Positions 42,882 to 49,179 of a DNA stretch of 49,712 bases are shown here, in pieces. This DNA is from a virus. Under the pieces are notes generated by a model. It worked only from the letters and a program-made list of their open reading frames with translations. It was not told where the DNA came from and ran no database searches. The stretch is from the IMG/VR virus record IMGVR_UViG_3300031027_000021, positions 1 through 49,712 of that record. The stretch is one strand, 5' to 3'. The position numbers and the translations under genes were made by a program. Every line of letters begins with the position of its first letter. The stretch's first letter is position 1.

Positions 42882-43331
42882 TTAGGCGGCCACCTCGGCT
42901 TTCGCGGCGATCTTGACGCCGTTGATGTCGGTGACGCGATCATGCTTGGTGTTCATCACCGGCGACCAGCTGCCGGGGGTGTCGTCGCGCAGGAAGAACG
43001 ACTGCTTGCCGCCGCGAGGCGTGCCGGTGCCGATCAGGAAGAAGTCGGCCTTGTCGAGCGCCGCCATGATCTTCGGGCTTCCGGTCTGACCGCTGTTCAG
43101 GGTCAGGAAGGTGAACTTCGGGTTGATCGTCTCGCCGCCGAAGACCTGCATGTCCGGAACGGTCTTGACGCACGCCTCGATGTCGGCGACCAGCTCGTCG
43201 TCCGACAGTTGGTTCACGTTCTTGAACCCGCTGATGATCGCCGCACCGCAGCACAGGGGCCACAGTTGCCGGCGCATGTCGCTCGGATAGCTCGCTTGCC
43301 CGAAGGTTTGCTTGAAGGCTTTCAAAGCCAT
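42882..43331 (-). CDS. Hypothetical protein, last gene of the orphan module
   Basis: A 149-residue protein starting MALKAFKQTFGQASYPSDMR, with AGAGGA 8 bases upstream. It has a conserved-looking core (FTFLTLNSGQTGSPKIMAAL, FFLIGTGTPRGGKQSFFLRD) but no known motif. An in-frame ATG at 43412 with a perfect AAGGAG 6 bases upstream would add 27 basic residues, so two start sites may be used. The frame continues upstream into the tRNA-Tyr, where it is not coding. Base composition is G+C-rich. Confidence 0.65.
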   Translation of the reverse strand: MALKAFKQTFGQASYPSDMRRQLWPLCCGAAIISGFKNVNQLSDDELVADIEACVKTVPDMQVFGGETINPKFTFLTLNSGQTGSPKIMAALDKADFFLIGTGTPRGGKQSFFLRDDTPGSWSPVMNTKHDRVTDINGVKIAAKAEVAA

Positions 43332-43430
43332 ATTGGTAGTCCTCTTCCGTGGTTTTGACCAAGATTTATACCCCCTTGGCCTTGGGGATGGTATGTAAGG
43401 GTCATGACACATGCCAATCTCCTTAAATGG

Positions 43431-43517
43431 TGGTGGGCCGGGATGGATTCGAACCAATCGTACCCCGAAGAGACCAGATTTACAGTCTGGCGCATTTAAC
43501 CACTTTGCTACCGGCCC
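43431..43517 (-). tRNA. tRNA-Tyr (GTA)
   Basis: 87 bases including encoded CCA. Acceptor GGGCCGG/CCGGCCC, D-arm GCA...TGC, anticodon arm CCAGA-CTGTAAA-TCTGG with anticodon GTA, a long variable arm with a TTCG loop as in bacterial tRNA-Tyr, and T-loop TTCGAAT. The T-stem reads GATTGG against CCATC, so it needs one bulged T. It lies 7 bases from the stop of the neighbouring gene. Confidence 0.93.
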
Positions 43518-43524
43518 AGAAAGG

Positions 43525-43908
43525 TTAAGCTACCTCAGGAACGCCGTCAGCCGGCGGTGCTTCCAGCTCGATCTCATGGAATGTGGCGGGAAAGACGATG
43601 GACCATTCGATCTTCTCATCTTCCCGAGCACGCAGCATCATCTGCGCCTGCATCTTCTGCTTCTCGCGGAGGGCCATCGCCATCTTAAGCGACAGAAGAT
43701 TGTTGTGGCCTTGGTGGCGAATAAAGTGCTTGTTGAGGATGATGTCCTTCATCAACTCATGCCACTGCTTCCGCCAGAAGCGCACCCACGCGACATGCTT
43801 GTCACGCAGCCAGCGTTGCTCGGGGGTCAGCTTTGCCAAATAGGCTGCCCGACGTTCGACCCGCTTTTTGTGCCGGCGGGTTCGTTCGACAATCTCTTCC
43901 TCGGTCAT
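43525..43908 (-). CDS. Hypothetical basic helical protein
   Basis: A 127-residue protein, strongly basic in its first 70 residues (RTRRHKKRVERRAAYLAK, RFWRKQWHELMKD) and acidic at the end (FHEIELEAPPADGVPEVA). It is helical and could bind nucleic acid or a host polymerase. No family recognised. It ends just before the tRNA-Tyr, so the two probably share a transcript. Confidence 0.6.
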   Translation of the reverse strand: MTEEEIVERTRRHKKRVERRAAYLAKLTPEQRWLRDKHVAWVRFWRKQWHELMKDIILNKHFIRHQGHNNLLSLKMAMALREKQKMQAQMMLRAREDEKIEWSIVFPATFHEIELEAPPADGVPEVA

Positions 43909-43916
43909 AAGACCCC

Positions 43917-44324
43917 TTATTTGCTTGGTGGTGCTGAGTCAGCTGGGTGAATTTGACGCTGCAACCAGCTATCTAGAGCTTGCTCAGCGAGGTTGGCCGT
44001 CTTGGTATGAAGCATTTGCTCACCAAATTCACTTGCGGTGATAGCGAGTATGGTCTCTTGAGACGGGCACAAAGCGGCCGTGAGCCACATAAAGCTCGCC
44101 AAGACCACTAATGCTGGGCACCATCGACGCATCTTCTTGATTGCTAAGAGCTTTGCTGTCTTTTCCTCATTACTGTGCCATCCCTCTATTTCTCTATACA
44201 TAAACAACGATACACAAAAATAGGTCCCGCTAGTGACCAAGATCAGAGTACCGATGAAGATCAAGCATCCCGCAAAGTTCGGAAGGATGCCGCTCAAATA
44301 AATGAGCCATGAGACTTGATTCAT
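43917..44324 (-). CDS. Inner-membrane protein
   Basis: About 135 residues from ATG 44324 (MNQVSWLIYLSGIL...). Two or three hydrophobic segments are clear: LSGILPNFAGCLIFIGTLIL, a short one (TYFCVSLFMY), and CPALVVLASFMWLTAALC; the end is a soluble amphipathic tail. It may act on the host membrane or in superinfection exclusion; nothing more specific can be said. An upstream ATG (44342) would add six residues. Confidence 0.6.
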   Translation of the reverse strand: MNQVSWLIYLSGILPNFAGCLIFIGTLILVTSGTYFCVSLFMYREIEGWHSNEEKTAKLLAIKKMRRWCPALVVLASFMWLTAALCPSQETILAITASEFGEQMLHTKTANLAEQALDSWLQRQIHPADSAPPSK

Positions 44325-44424
44325 GGGACTATGCCCCCACACAGATTGTTGATGATGTGCGGGCCTTTCACCCGCTTGGAGATGTCTTTACTGGTGCATC
44401 TCTAAACCTGCCGGCCGGGCTCGG

Positions 44425-45156
44425 TTACGCGGCGACTTTCACCCCAGCGGGCAACTGCCAGCCGCGATACTTCGCTACCTGTTCGATCTCGAAGCGACGA
44501 ATGTAGTTGCCGCCGATGGAGATACGGTCATCCTGGATGTGAGCGAGCTTCTTGCCCATACCAGTGTTGAAGTAGATCGGCGGACAGTCTTCACCCGACC
44601 AAGCCTTACTGGCATAGAGCCAGAGCTTCTCGAAGTCCGTCGGACCCATGTAGAACATGATGCCGTCGCCGTCGGCGTTCTTCAGCTTCCGCTTGATCTT
44701 CGTGGGACCGAGCGACATATGGGTGCCGACAGACCAGCCAGCCGGAACCATGGCGTACGTGTAGCCGCCATTGGCTGCGATGGGCGCAGGCTTGCCAAGG
44801 CCGACGATAACCTCGCCTTCACCCCCTCCGTCGCCGCCTTGAGCGGGCAACGGTTGGTGATCGGGGTGATTTCCCAACAGTAAGTTCATCTGATCGATGT
44901 TGAACAGATCGATCTGCTCGTTGACCAGGAGCGCCTTGGCGTCTTTGTGAGCGATGAAGTCCACCAGCTTCGCCTGGGTGAAGAAAGCGTCCGCGCCGTC
45001 AATGACGATGAGGGGCTTATCACCTGCGGCGCGGATGGTCTGGATGGTCTGTGTCGTCTCGTCGACGGTCAGTTCACCCAGAACGGAGTTGTCGAGCACC
45101 AGCCCACTGGCCAGCGTATAGAGTACCTGATTAACCATAGCAGTATTGTCCTTCAT
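44425..45156 (-). CDS. Hypothetical 243-residue protein
   Basis: Starts at ATG 45156 with GGAGG 5 bases upstream. The first 90 residues are mixed alpha/beta (KPLIVIDGADAFFTQAKLVD, reminiscent of a Walker B-like strand but without a P-loop), a flexible Gly/Gln linker (PAQGGDGGGEGEVIVG) follows, and the second half is beta-rich (SLGPTKIKRKLKNADGDG, RISIGGNYIRRFEIEQV). G+C-rich. No family recognised. Confidence 0.65.
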   Translation of the reverse strand: MKDNTAMVNQVLYTLASGLVLDNSVLGELTVDETTQTIQTIRAAGDKPLIVIDGADAFFTQAKLVDFIAHKDAKALLVNEQIDLFNIDQMNLLLGNHPDHQPLPAQGGDGGGEGEVIVGLGKPAPIAANGGYTYAMVPAGWSVGTHMSLGPTKIKRKLKNADGDGIMFYMGPTDFEKLWLYASKAWSGEDCPPIYFNTGMGKKLAHIQDDRISIGGNYIRRFEIEQVAKYRGWQLPAGVKVAA

Positions 45157-45174
45157 GTAATCCTCCCGCTTGAT

Positions 45175-45213
45175 ACACGCCCCCAGACATGCGGGATAAA
45201 TGCCTAGGCGTGT
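45175..45213 (-). other. Hairpin in the gap before the 243-residue gene
   Basis: ACACGCC (45175-45181) pairs with GGCGTGT (45207-45213). No U-run follows on the minus strand, so it is not a clear terminator; it ends about 10 bases before the GGAGG of the gene at 45156 and may tune its translation. Confidence 0.4.
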
Positions 45214-45224
45214 CTCTTTGAGAG

Positions 45225-45425
45225 CTAGTTCTCACCAGCCCATACAGCGTGAAAGAATGGCTCACAGGCGATCATTCCGTTCTCGGACGTTCTGATCAAG
45301 CCAGCGATATGAGGCCACCAGCGATAAACAACGTGGTCTGTACATTTACAGGGACACGGTTCATCAACTCTTTCACGATAGTCATCTTCATCATAAAGGA
45401 GACGACCTTTGTAGTAATATTTCAT
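45225..45425 (-). CDS. Small cysteine-containing protein
   Basis: A 66-residue protein starting MKYYYKGRLLYDEDDYRERV with AAGGAG 8 bases before ATG 45425. CPCKCTDH in the middle may bind metal. Aromatic-rich (YRWWPHIAGL). Overlaps the micro-gene upstream by ATGA. No family recognised. Confidence 0.6.
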   Translation of the reverse strand: MKYYYKGRLLYDEDDYRERVDEPCPCKCTDHVVYRWWPHIAGLIRTSENGMIACEPFFHAVWAGEN

Positions 45426-45505
45426 AGTTCATCTCCTTCGAATATGGAGGCCAGTTTTACGACATAGCCAAGGTCGGCCATCAGTTGTCGGATGGACTTC
45501 AACAC
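45422..45505 (-). CDS. Possible 27-residue peptide
   Basis: GTG 45505 opens a frame ending ATGA with the next gene: LKSIRQLMADLGYVVKLASI then FEGDEL. It begins at the 3' edge of the tRNA-like element and contains the ribosome site of the next gene. It might be a leader peptide. No strong ribosome site of its own; low confidence. Confidence 0.3.
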   Translation of the reverse strand: MLKSIRQLMADLGYVVKLASIFEGDEL

Positions 45506-45555
45506 CAGGTGGTAGGACTCGAACCTACCAAAGAGCCCGGACCTGGTGCACCTGG
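45505..45555 (-). ncRNA. tRNA-like mini-structure: acceptor stem plus T-arm only
   Basis: CCAGGTG (45555-45549) pairs with CACCTGG (45511-45505) as a 7-bp acceptor; directly before the 3' strand stands GTAGG-TTCGAGT-CCTAC, a 5-bp T-stem with a canonical 7-base T-loop. The D and anticodon arms are replaced by 20 bases (45529-45548). No CCA follows (TGTT). It sits between two genes, right after the stop at 45557. It may be a decayed tRNA, an RNase P processing site, or a former attachment site. An alternative 8-bp outer stem (CACCAGGT/ACCTGGTG) is possible. Confidence 0.55.
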
Positions 45556-45556
45556 C

Positions 45557-45898
45557 TTATGCAGCCTCAGCGGCGACTGGCTCGGCCGCGGCCGTGTTGA
45601 ACTTCTCGGCCAGGGCCTTGACGCCGTTGGCGAGATATTCATCGACCTGCGCCGGAGTCGCGACGTTGATCTCGGTCGCGTGGCCGTTGTGCGTGGCCCA
45701 CCACAGATGGTCCTGCAGCCACTTCCGAGTGCCGAAGTGGTGCATGTCGACGATGCGCTCGCCGATGTCGCGTCCTTCAGGGTTGAAGGTCATGACAGAG
45801 ATGTAGAGATTCTGGGGATTGCCGTTCGTGGCCGTAGGGGCCGGAGCCGCCGGTTGCTGCGTGTCGGCGGTCGTCGTCGTCTTTGACTTGCTGGTCAT
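45557..45898 (-). CDS. Hypothetical protein with disordered N-terminus
   Basis: A 113-residue protein (MTSKSKTTTTADTQQPAAPA...). The first 30 residues are Thr/Pro/Ala-rich; the rest is a small domain (NLYISVMTFNPEGRDIGERI, WLQDHLWWATHNGHATEIN) ending in an Ala-rich tail. ATG 45898 is chosen; GTG 45907 is possible. G+C-rich. Function unknown. Confidence 0.6.
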   Translation of the reverse strand: MTSKSKTTTTADTQQPAAPAPTATNGNPQNLYISVMTFNPEGRDIGERIVDMHHFGTRKWLQDHLWWATHNGHATEINVATPAQVDEYLANGVKALAEKFNTAAAEPVAAEAA

Positions 45899-46054
45899 TG
45901 TTCTCACAGATTATGAGGGGTTTCGTTGATTGGCACACCGAACAGCATTGTCGGTGGCATTAGAGAGCAAGTCAGTTGCGATTAAGGTCCATGGGATGTC
46001 GCCCCCCCGATTAAGGAAGCAATATTTCCTTTCCCCTGCTCGAACTGAGCAAAA
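45899..46054 (-). other. Gap with an unassigned open frame and a run of seven G
   Basis: After the KTSC-domain stop the same frame stays open for 47 codons (including NRGGDIPWTLIATDLLSNAT) to a TAA before the next gene, but it has no ATG or GTG. It crosses seven consecutive G on the minus strand. Either a recoded or mis-assembled gene or chance. The direct repeat CGATTAAGG occurs twice here. Confidence 0.3.
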
Positions 46055-46315
46055 TTAGCTATTCAGATAGGCTAACAAATCCTCTTCACTATCCCATCTC
46101 GTATAGGGAAGAGCCTTAATGACGTTGTTCAAATACTTACCAACGGACGATGACATCCGTAGGTTCATGTAGTTCTCGTGGTCACAGCCCGCGTAACTAT
46201 ACAGTCCACCGTTATTAAAACGGACACAAAGAATATTCTGTCCGTCTCGATGATATAGTTGTTGGACGTTAGAGCTTTCGATTTGCTCCCACTCAATCTG
46301 ATCAACGTTTGACAT
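46055..46315 (-). CDS. KTSC-domain protein
   Basis: An 86-residue protein with the KTSC pattern: ESSNVQQLYHRDGQNILCVR, FNNGGLYSYAG, and SSSVGKYLNNVIKALPY, a small fold named after Lys-tRNA synthetase and common in phages. Its molecular role is unknown. ATG 46315 has AAGGA 8 bases upstream. A three-codon mini-ORF with a stronger ribosome site lies just before it. Confidence 0.75.
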   Translation of the reverse strand: MSNVDQIEWEQIESSNVQQLYHRDGQNILCVRFNNGGLYSYAGCDHENYMNLRMSSSVGKYLNNVIKALPYTRWDSEEDLLAYLNS

Positions 46316-46329
46316 TTGTAGTTCCTTCT

Positions 46330-46341
46330 CTAGTTGGACAT
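46330..46341 (-). promoter_or_regulatory. Three-codon minigene (Met-Ser-Asn-stop) with perfect Shine-Dalgarno
   Basis: AAAGGAGGTG (46355-46346) is followed by TATT and ATG-TCC-AAC-TAG. It stops 14 bases before the ATG of the KTSC gene, whose own first codons also read Met-Ser-Asn. It may be a translational leader that feeds ribosomes to, or limits, the KTSC gene. Confidence 0.45.
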
Positions 46342-46355
46342 AATACACCTCCTTT

Positions 46356-46715
46356 GTACAAGAGAGCACACAAATCATGGGTTCGGTTCCACTACGCATG
46401 CAACCTAGGGCCACTCTTTTTCAAATGGTCTACTATTGTCATGCACGCCGAGTCACGAATGACAGGACGTTTGTGTGCTCATTTCTACAAAGAAAGCCTT
46501 TTATAGCCATGCTCAGGGCTATCGCCGTGCGGATAGGCTTTATCAGTGCCGCCGGACGGCAATTAGATATGGAAGAGACCCCTACTCATCCCCTACTCAG
46601 GCAGTTTACACCAGATCGGCCACAATCGCGGGGGCGTTGCAATCGTGGCAATCTTCGACATGCCTAGGTCGCATGCAGCGGTCAACGTAGGGGGAAGATA
46701 GACCGCCGCATATTA
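46356..46715. other. 360-base stretch without a clear gene
   Basis: No canonical ORF above 30 codons is convincing. The plus strand holds nested inverted repeats near 46491-46540: AAAGCC...GGCTTT outside and ATAGCC...GGCTAT inside. On the minus strand a frame with CGGLSSPYVDRCMRPRHVED and CHDC (46.62-46.71 kb) looks like a zinc knuckle but has no ATG, GTG or TTG at its head; a 22-codon version starts at an internal ATG. A repeat TGAGTAGGGG occurs twice. It may be regulatory RNA. Confidence 0.4.
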
Positions 46716-46892
46716 TTAGCCGCCACCCTTACCCCTTTTTGATTTCTTGACAATCGAATGGTTGTAAGTGATCGGCTTGATAGTTTCAGCCAAGTTAACG
46801 CCCGCCGGCTGAATTGTTGCACGCACACGAAATGCTCGACCGCCCTCACGGACGTCAGCATCGTAGGTACGTTTGCCCATATTCATAAGCAT
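46716..46892 (-). CDS. Small basic protein (58 residues)
   Basis: MLMNMGKRTYDADVREGGRA and a tail of Lys/Gly (VKKSKRGKGGG). AAGGGGTGAG lies 7 bases before ATG 46892. The composition is protein-like and G+C-rich like its neighbours. A single small beta-rich domain with a basic C-terminus might bind nucleic acid. Too short for standard ORF cut-offs. Function unknown. Confidence 0.6.
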   Translation of the reverse strand: MLMNMGKRTYDADVREGGRAFRVRATIQPAGVNLAETIKPITYNHSIVKKSKRGKGGG

Positions 46893-46982
46893 TGTAACTC
46901 ACCCCTTCCCCAGCAACCTTTGTGGTTGACGAGACTGACAATCACTTGCTGTCAGCCTGGTGAACGACAAATAAATGAACAA

Positions 46983-47012
46983 CTGCGGGAGACCCGGATG
47001 AGCCTCCCGCAG
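46983..47012 (-). terminator. Hairpin terminator after the 255-residue gene
   Basis: CTGCGGGAG pairs with CTCCCGCAG (9 bp, 12-base loop); on the minus strand TTGTTCATTTATTT follows. It ends or attenuates transcription from 47026. Confidence 0.75.
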
Positions 47013-47025
47013 CGTCAGTTCAGGT

Positions 47026-47793
47026 TTAAGCGCCCTTCGGCATCGGAGCCGTCGCGACTTCGAGCGACTTCTCCTTTGCGTCGAGGAACGATTGACTTTC
47101 GGCCAGCTGCTTGCGAGCCGCGGCGACATCGGCAGTCTCGTCCGAGAAGGTCTCGAACTTGGCCGCTTGAGCCTTGATCGCGTCGAAGATCTCATCCATC
47201 TTGTCGAGATGGATGCCCGAATAGAACGGCTTTTTCGGGTCGATCGGACCTTGCACCTTACCGTCGACGATCAACGTGTTGTCGATCGAAGACTTGTAAG
47301 CCTTGAGCGCCCGCTCGATCTGACCGACGAAGCCACCCTTGAATTGCGGCTTCAGAACGATCTGTTCGGCGAACTCGGGGATGTCGCGGAACGACGTGCG
47401 ACTGGCCGTCAGGATGTCCCAGGGGATCGGATGGCCGTTGATCGTGCCCGAAAGCTTGATCACGTCGCCAGACAGTTCCATGGGGCTGAACCGACGCATC
47501 CAAGCGATGAGCCCTTGGCGTCGATAGCCGGTCTTGTCGTCTACGATGTCGATGAGCAAGCGACGCATCAGAGAGGTGTCGCCGTGCTTCTGGGCTTGCA
47601 ACATGCACTGAACCGCGTTGGCGTGGATCGCCGTGTCGAGCTTCATCAGAGGTGAACGGATATTCACGTCCTGGTCGAGCTTGATCACGTCCTTGCCGAG
47701 CAATTCGGGCAGAACACCGTCCGACGACATGACAAGCGCAAGGCTCGCCACAACGGCGGACATTCCCGTAACGTCAATGTGTTTGGAGGACAT
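47026..47793 (-). CDS. Hypothetical 255-residue protein
   Basis: Starts at ATG 47793 (MSSKHIDVTGMSAVVASLAL) with AAAGGG about 11 bases upstream; the longer frame above it is noncoding. It is mainly helical, with a hydrophobic N-terminal stretch, a middle domain (TGYRRQGLIAWMRRFSPMEL, HPIPWDILTASRTSFRDIPE) and a C-terminal coiled coil (DVAAARKQLAESQSFLDAKE). G+C-rich, followed by its own strong terminator, suggesting abundant expression. No family recognised. Confidence 0.7.
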   Translation of the reverse strand: MSSKHIDVTGMSAVVASLALVMSSDGVLPELLGKDVIKLDQDVNIRSPLMKLDTAIHANAVQCMLQAQKHGDTSLMRRLLIDIVDDKTGYRRQGLIAWMRRFSPMELSGDVIKLSGTINGHPIPWDILTASRTSFRDIPEFAEQIVLKPQFKGGFVGQIERALKAYKSSIDNTLIVDGKVQGPIDPKKPFYSGIHLDKMDEIFDAIKAQAAKFETFSDETADVAAARKQLAESQSFLDAKEKSLEVATAPMPKGA

Positions 47794-47866
47794 TGTAGAG
47801 GTTCCCTTTAGGTTCCAATTTCCAGCGTCAGTGCTGGATGAAGCTGCTACCAATTGAGGGTGAACC

Positions 47867-48097
47867 TCACGCCGCAACCGTCTGTTGACGATTACGCTTG
47901 ATGACCTGGCTGACCAGATGACCGTCTTGTGCGGTGAAGGGTTGAAGCGGGTGTGTCCGCACAAAACCACCGCGAAGTGGCATTGGCAGACTGGCCCGAA
48001 AGAAGTCCGCAACCGATTGAGACACAAACGGACCGAAGTTAAGAACCTGGTCGTCTGGGCTGTCACGATAGCGAACGATGTAAGATGTCGGCTTCAT
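47867..48097 (-). CDS. Hypothetical 76-residue protein
   Basis: ATG 48097 overlaps the stop of the upstream gene (ATGA): MKPTSYIVRYRDSPDDQVLN, then FGPFVSQSVADFFRASLP and a basic end (VIKRNRQQTVAA). The first 40 residues have a small alpha/beta pattern. No separate ribosome site, so coupling is likely. Function unknown. Confidence 0.55.
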   Translation of the reverse strand: MKPTSYIVRYRDSPDDQVLNFGPFVSQSVADFFRASLPMPLRGGFVRTHPLQPFTAQDGHLVSQVIKRNRQQTVAA

Positions 48098-48375
48098 TGG
48101 AACAGCCAACAGAACGGCGAACACCCGCATAGAACGATTGTCCATATGCAGGCATTAACCACGAATTTTAGACCATTGATGATTGTTTGCATTAGCTGAA
48201 CTACCTTTCCAGGTAGCAGCTTGATGCAGCACTGACGCTGCATTGCCCGCCAGTGAACCACACCCGTTAGTGTGGTCCCATCAAGCGGGCAGTAAGGTCG
48301 CGCTTCAATTTCATGCTCGAAGTTTGACCACATTGCGAGGCGGGCACGCTTGCTAGGCGCACGTTCCTCGCTCAT
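48094..48375 (-). CDS. Hypothetical 93-residue protein with C-terminal hydrophobic tail
   Basis: MSEERAPSKRARLAMWSNFE start, a Cys-containing centre (ARPYCPLDGTTLTGVVHWRA), and a hydrophobic end (VVNACIWTIVLCGCSPFCWL) that could be a tail anchor. The ATGA overlap with the next gene supports it. The same bases form several strong hairpins (48201-48290), so RNA structure and coding overlap. Weak ribosome site. Confidence 0.45.
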   Translation of the reverse strand: MSEERAPSKRARLAMWSNFEHEIEARPYCPLDGTTLTGVVHWRAMQRQCCIKLLPGKVVQLMQTIINGLKFVVNACIWTIVLCGCSPFCWLFQ

Positions 48376-48785
48376 GGCGAGACATGAAGTTTGCTTCCCC
48401 TAAAGTCAGATTTCTACGCCTCCTCTGGGCGACACTGACTTGAGGCGGGAAGTCCCTCAAGACGGAATATGGCATTTGCCACGTTACCGTTACAGACATC
48501 TGAGACGATCAGGCGTTTTGGAGCTAATCATTGTCAATCCCAATGCTTGCGAGGAACGCCATTGCTGGCGTGTGCGCGTAAGGTATCAGGGGATGACGAT
48601 TAACCGTCGTTTCTGATCACAGATTGCGACTGACTTGCTGTCAGTTGCTGTCTGGCGACATTGCACGCATTTAGCGGCCTGTCTGGTAGGCTTGCCCCAA
48701 AGTACGCTAAGGGGGCTGAAAACTGGCGACACACTACCGCGACTGACATTGAAGTGTCAAGCCTGGTAGTGTGTCTATTATGCCA
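48376..48785. other. 410-base hairpin-rich stretch with no convincing gene
   Basis: Stems seen: CTTGAGG/CCTCAAG (48439-48461), ACTGAC/GTCAGT (near 48628-48644), and the large stem at 48728-48775. Two weak minus-strand frames exist: ATG 48499 to 48353 (48 residues, MSVTVTWQMPYSVLRDFPPQ...) and GTG 48732 to 48586 (48 residues with CVQCRQ). Neither has a good ribosome site. This could be a replication origin, regulatory RNA or both. Confidence 0.4.
48728..48775. other. Large symmetric stem-loop
   Basis: GACACACTACC (48728-48738) pairs perfectly with GGTAGTGTGTC (48765-48775), 11 bp; inside, TGACA (48744-48748) pairs with TGTCA (48755-48759). On the minus strand it follows the gene ending at 48786, with GCCAGTTTTC after it, so it may act as a terminator or a processed RNA. 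Confidence 0.6.
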
Positions 48786-49079
48786 CTAGTCATCTGACCT
48801 AGGCGCACGAGGCGACTTAGGATCAGACACACCCGAGCCTAGTTTGGGCGCAGATTGATCCCAGTCACCCGACGTAGGGCGACCGCTGAATCTGGCCAAA
48901 CCGTGGCCCTTCGGCACGCTTGAGGCGTGGAAGGGAATGTGCGCCCTTGGCGGCATGGCTTTAGTCCACACCGACCTGATTGCGCCCTTACTCGCAACCA
49001 TAGGCGGATTACGATCATGTGCTAACAGGGCCAGCGCGAGTTTGCGCTTTGCTGTTCGCTTCTGTCTAGCGTTCCTCAT
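48786..49079 (-). CDS. Hypothetical basic protein of the early region
   Basis: A 97-residue protein from ATG 49079 (MRNARQKRTAKRKLALALLA) with GGAGG 9 bases upstream; ATG 49085 is too close to that site. Very basic N-terminus, proline/serine-rich, probably disordered C-terminus (SGRPTSGDWDQSAPKLGSG). Position as one of the first leftward genes suggests an early DNA- or polymerase-binding protein, which is only inference. Confidence 0.5.
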   Translation of the reverse strand: MRNARQKRTAKRKLALALLAHDRNPPMVASKGAIRSVWTKAMPPRAHIPFHASSVPKGHGLARFSGRPTSGDWDQSAPKLGSGVSDPKSPRAPRSDD

Positions 49080-49179
49080 CTTCATACGCCTCCGTGATCT
49101 CGGGTAGCGCCCAATTGGCGAGCGCCCATCCGAGGTCATAGATGCACAGGAACAGATGAAGTCTAATCCATGCGATCAT
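49066..49179 (-). CDS. 37-residue small membrane-like protein
   Basis: MIAWIRLHLFLCIYDLGWAL, then ANWALPEITEAYEDEER. One hydrophobic helix with an acidic tail. GGGAG lies 11 bases before ATG 49179. Its end overlaps the next gene by 14 bases and contains that gene's ribosome site. First plausible gene of the leftward early block. Confidence 0.5.
   Translation of the reverse strand: MIAWIRLHLFLCIYDLGWALANWALPEITEAYEDEER

Noticed and set aside
43332-43457. N-terminal extension of the 42882 gene through the tRNA (begins VRIHPGPPP)
   Set aside because: This peptide is the translation of the tRNA 3' region, a well-known false ORF start; only starts at 43412 or 43331 are credible.
45505-45555. Phage attachment site (attP) in a tRNA 3' half
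   Set aside because: No integrase, excisionase or repressor is present anywhere in the window; kept only as an alternative reading of the tRNA-like element.
46377-46690. Plus-strand frames of 71-96 codons near 46.4-46.7 kb
   Set aside because: Opposite to all neighbouring transcription, no ribosome site, Arg/Ser-rich composition typical of noncoding sequence.
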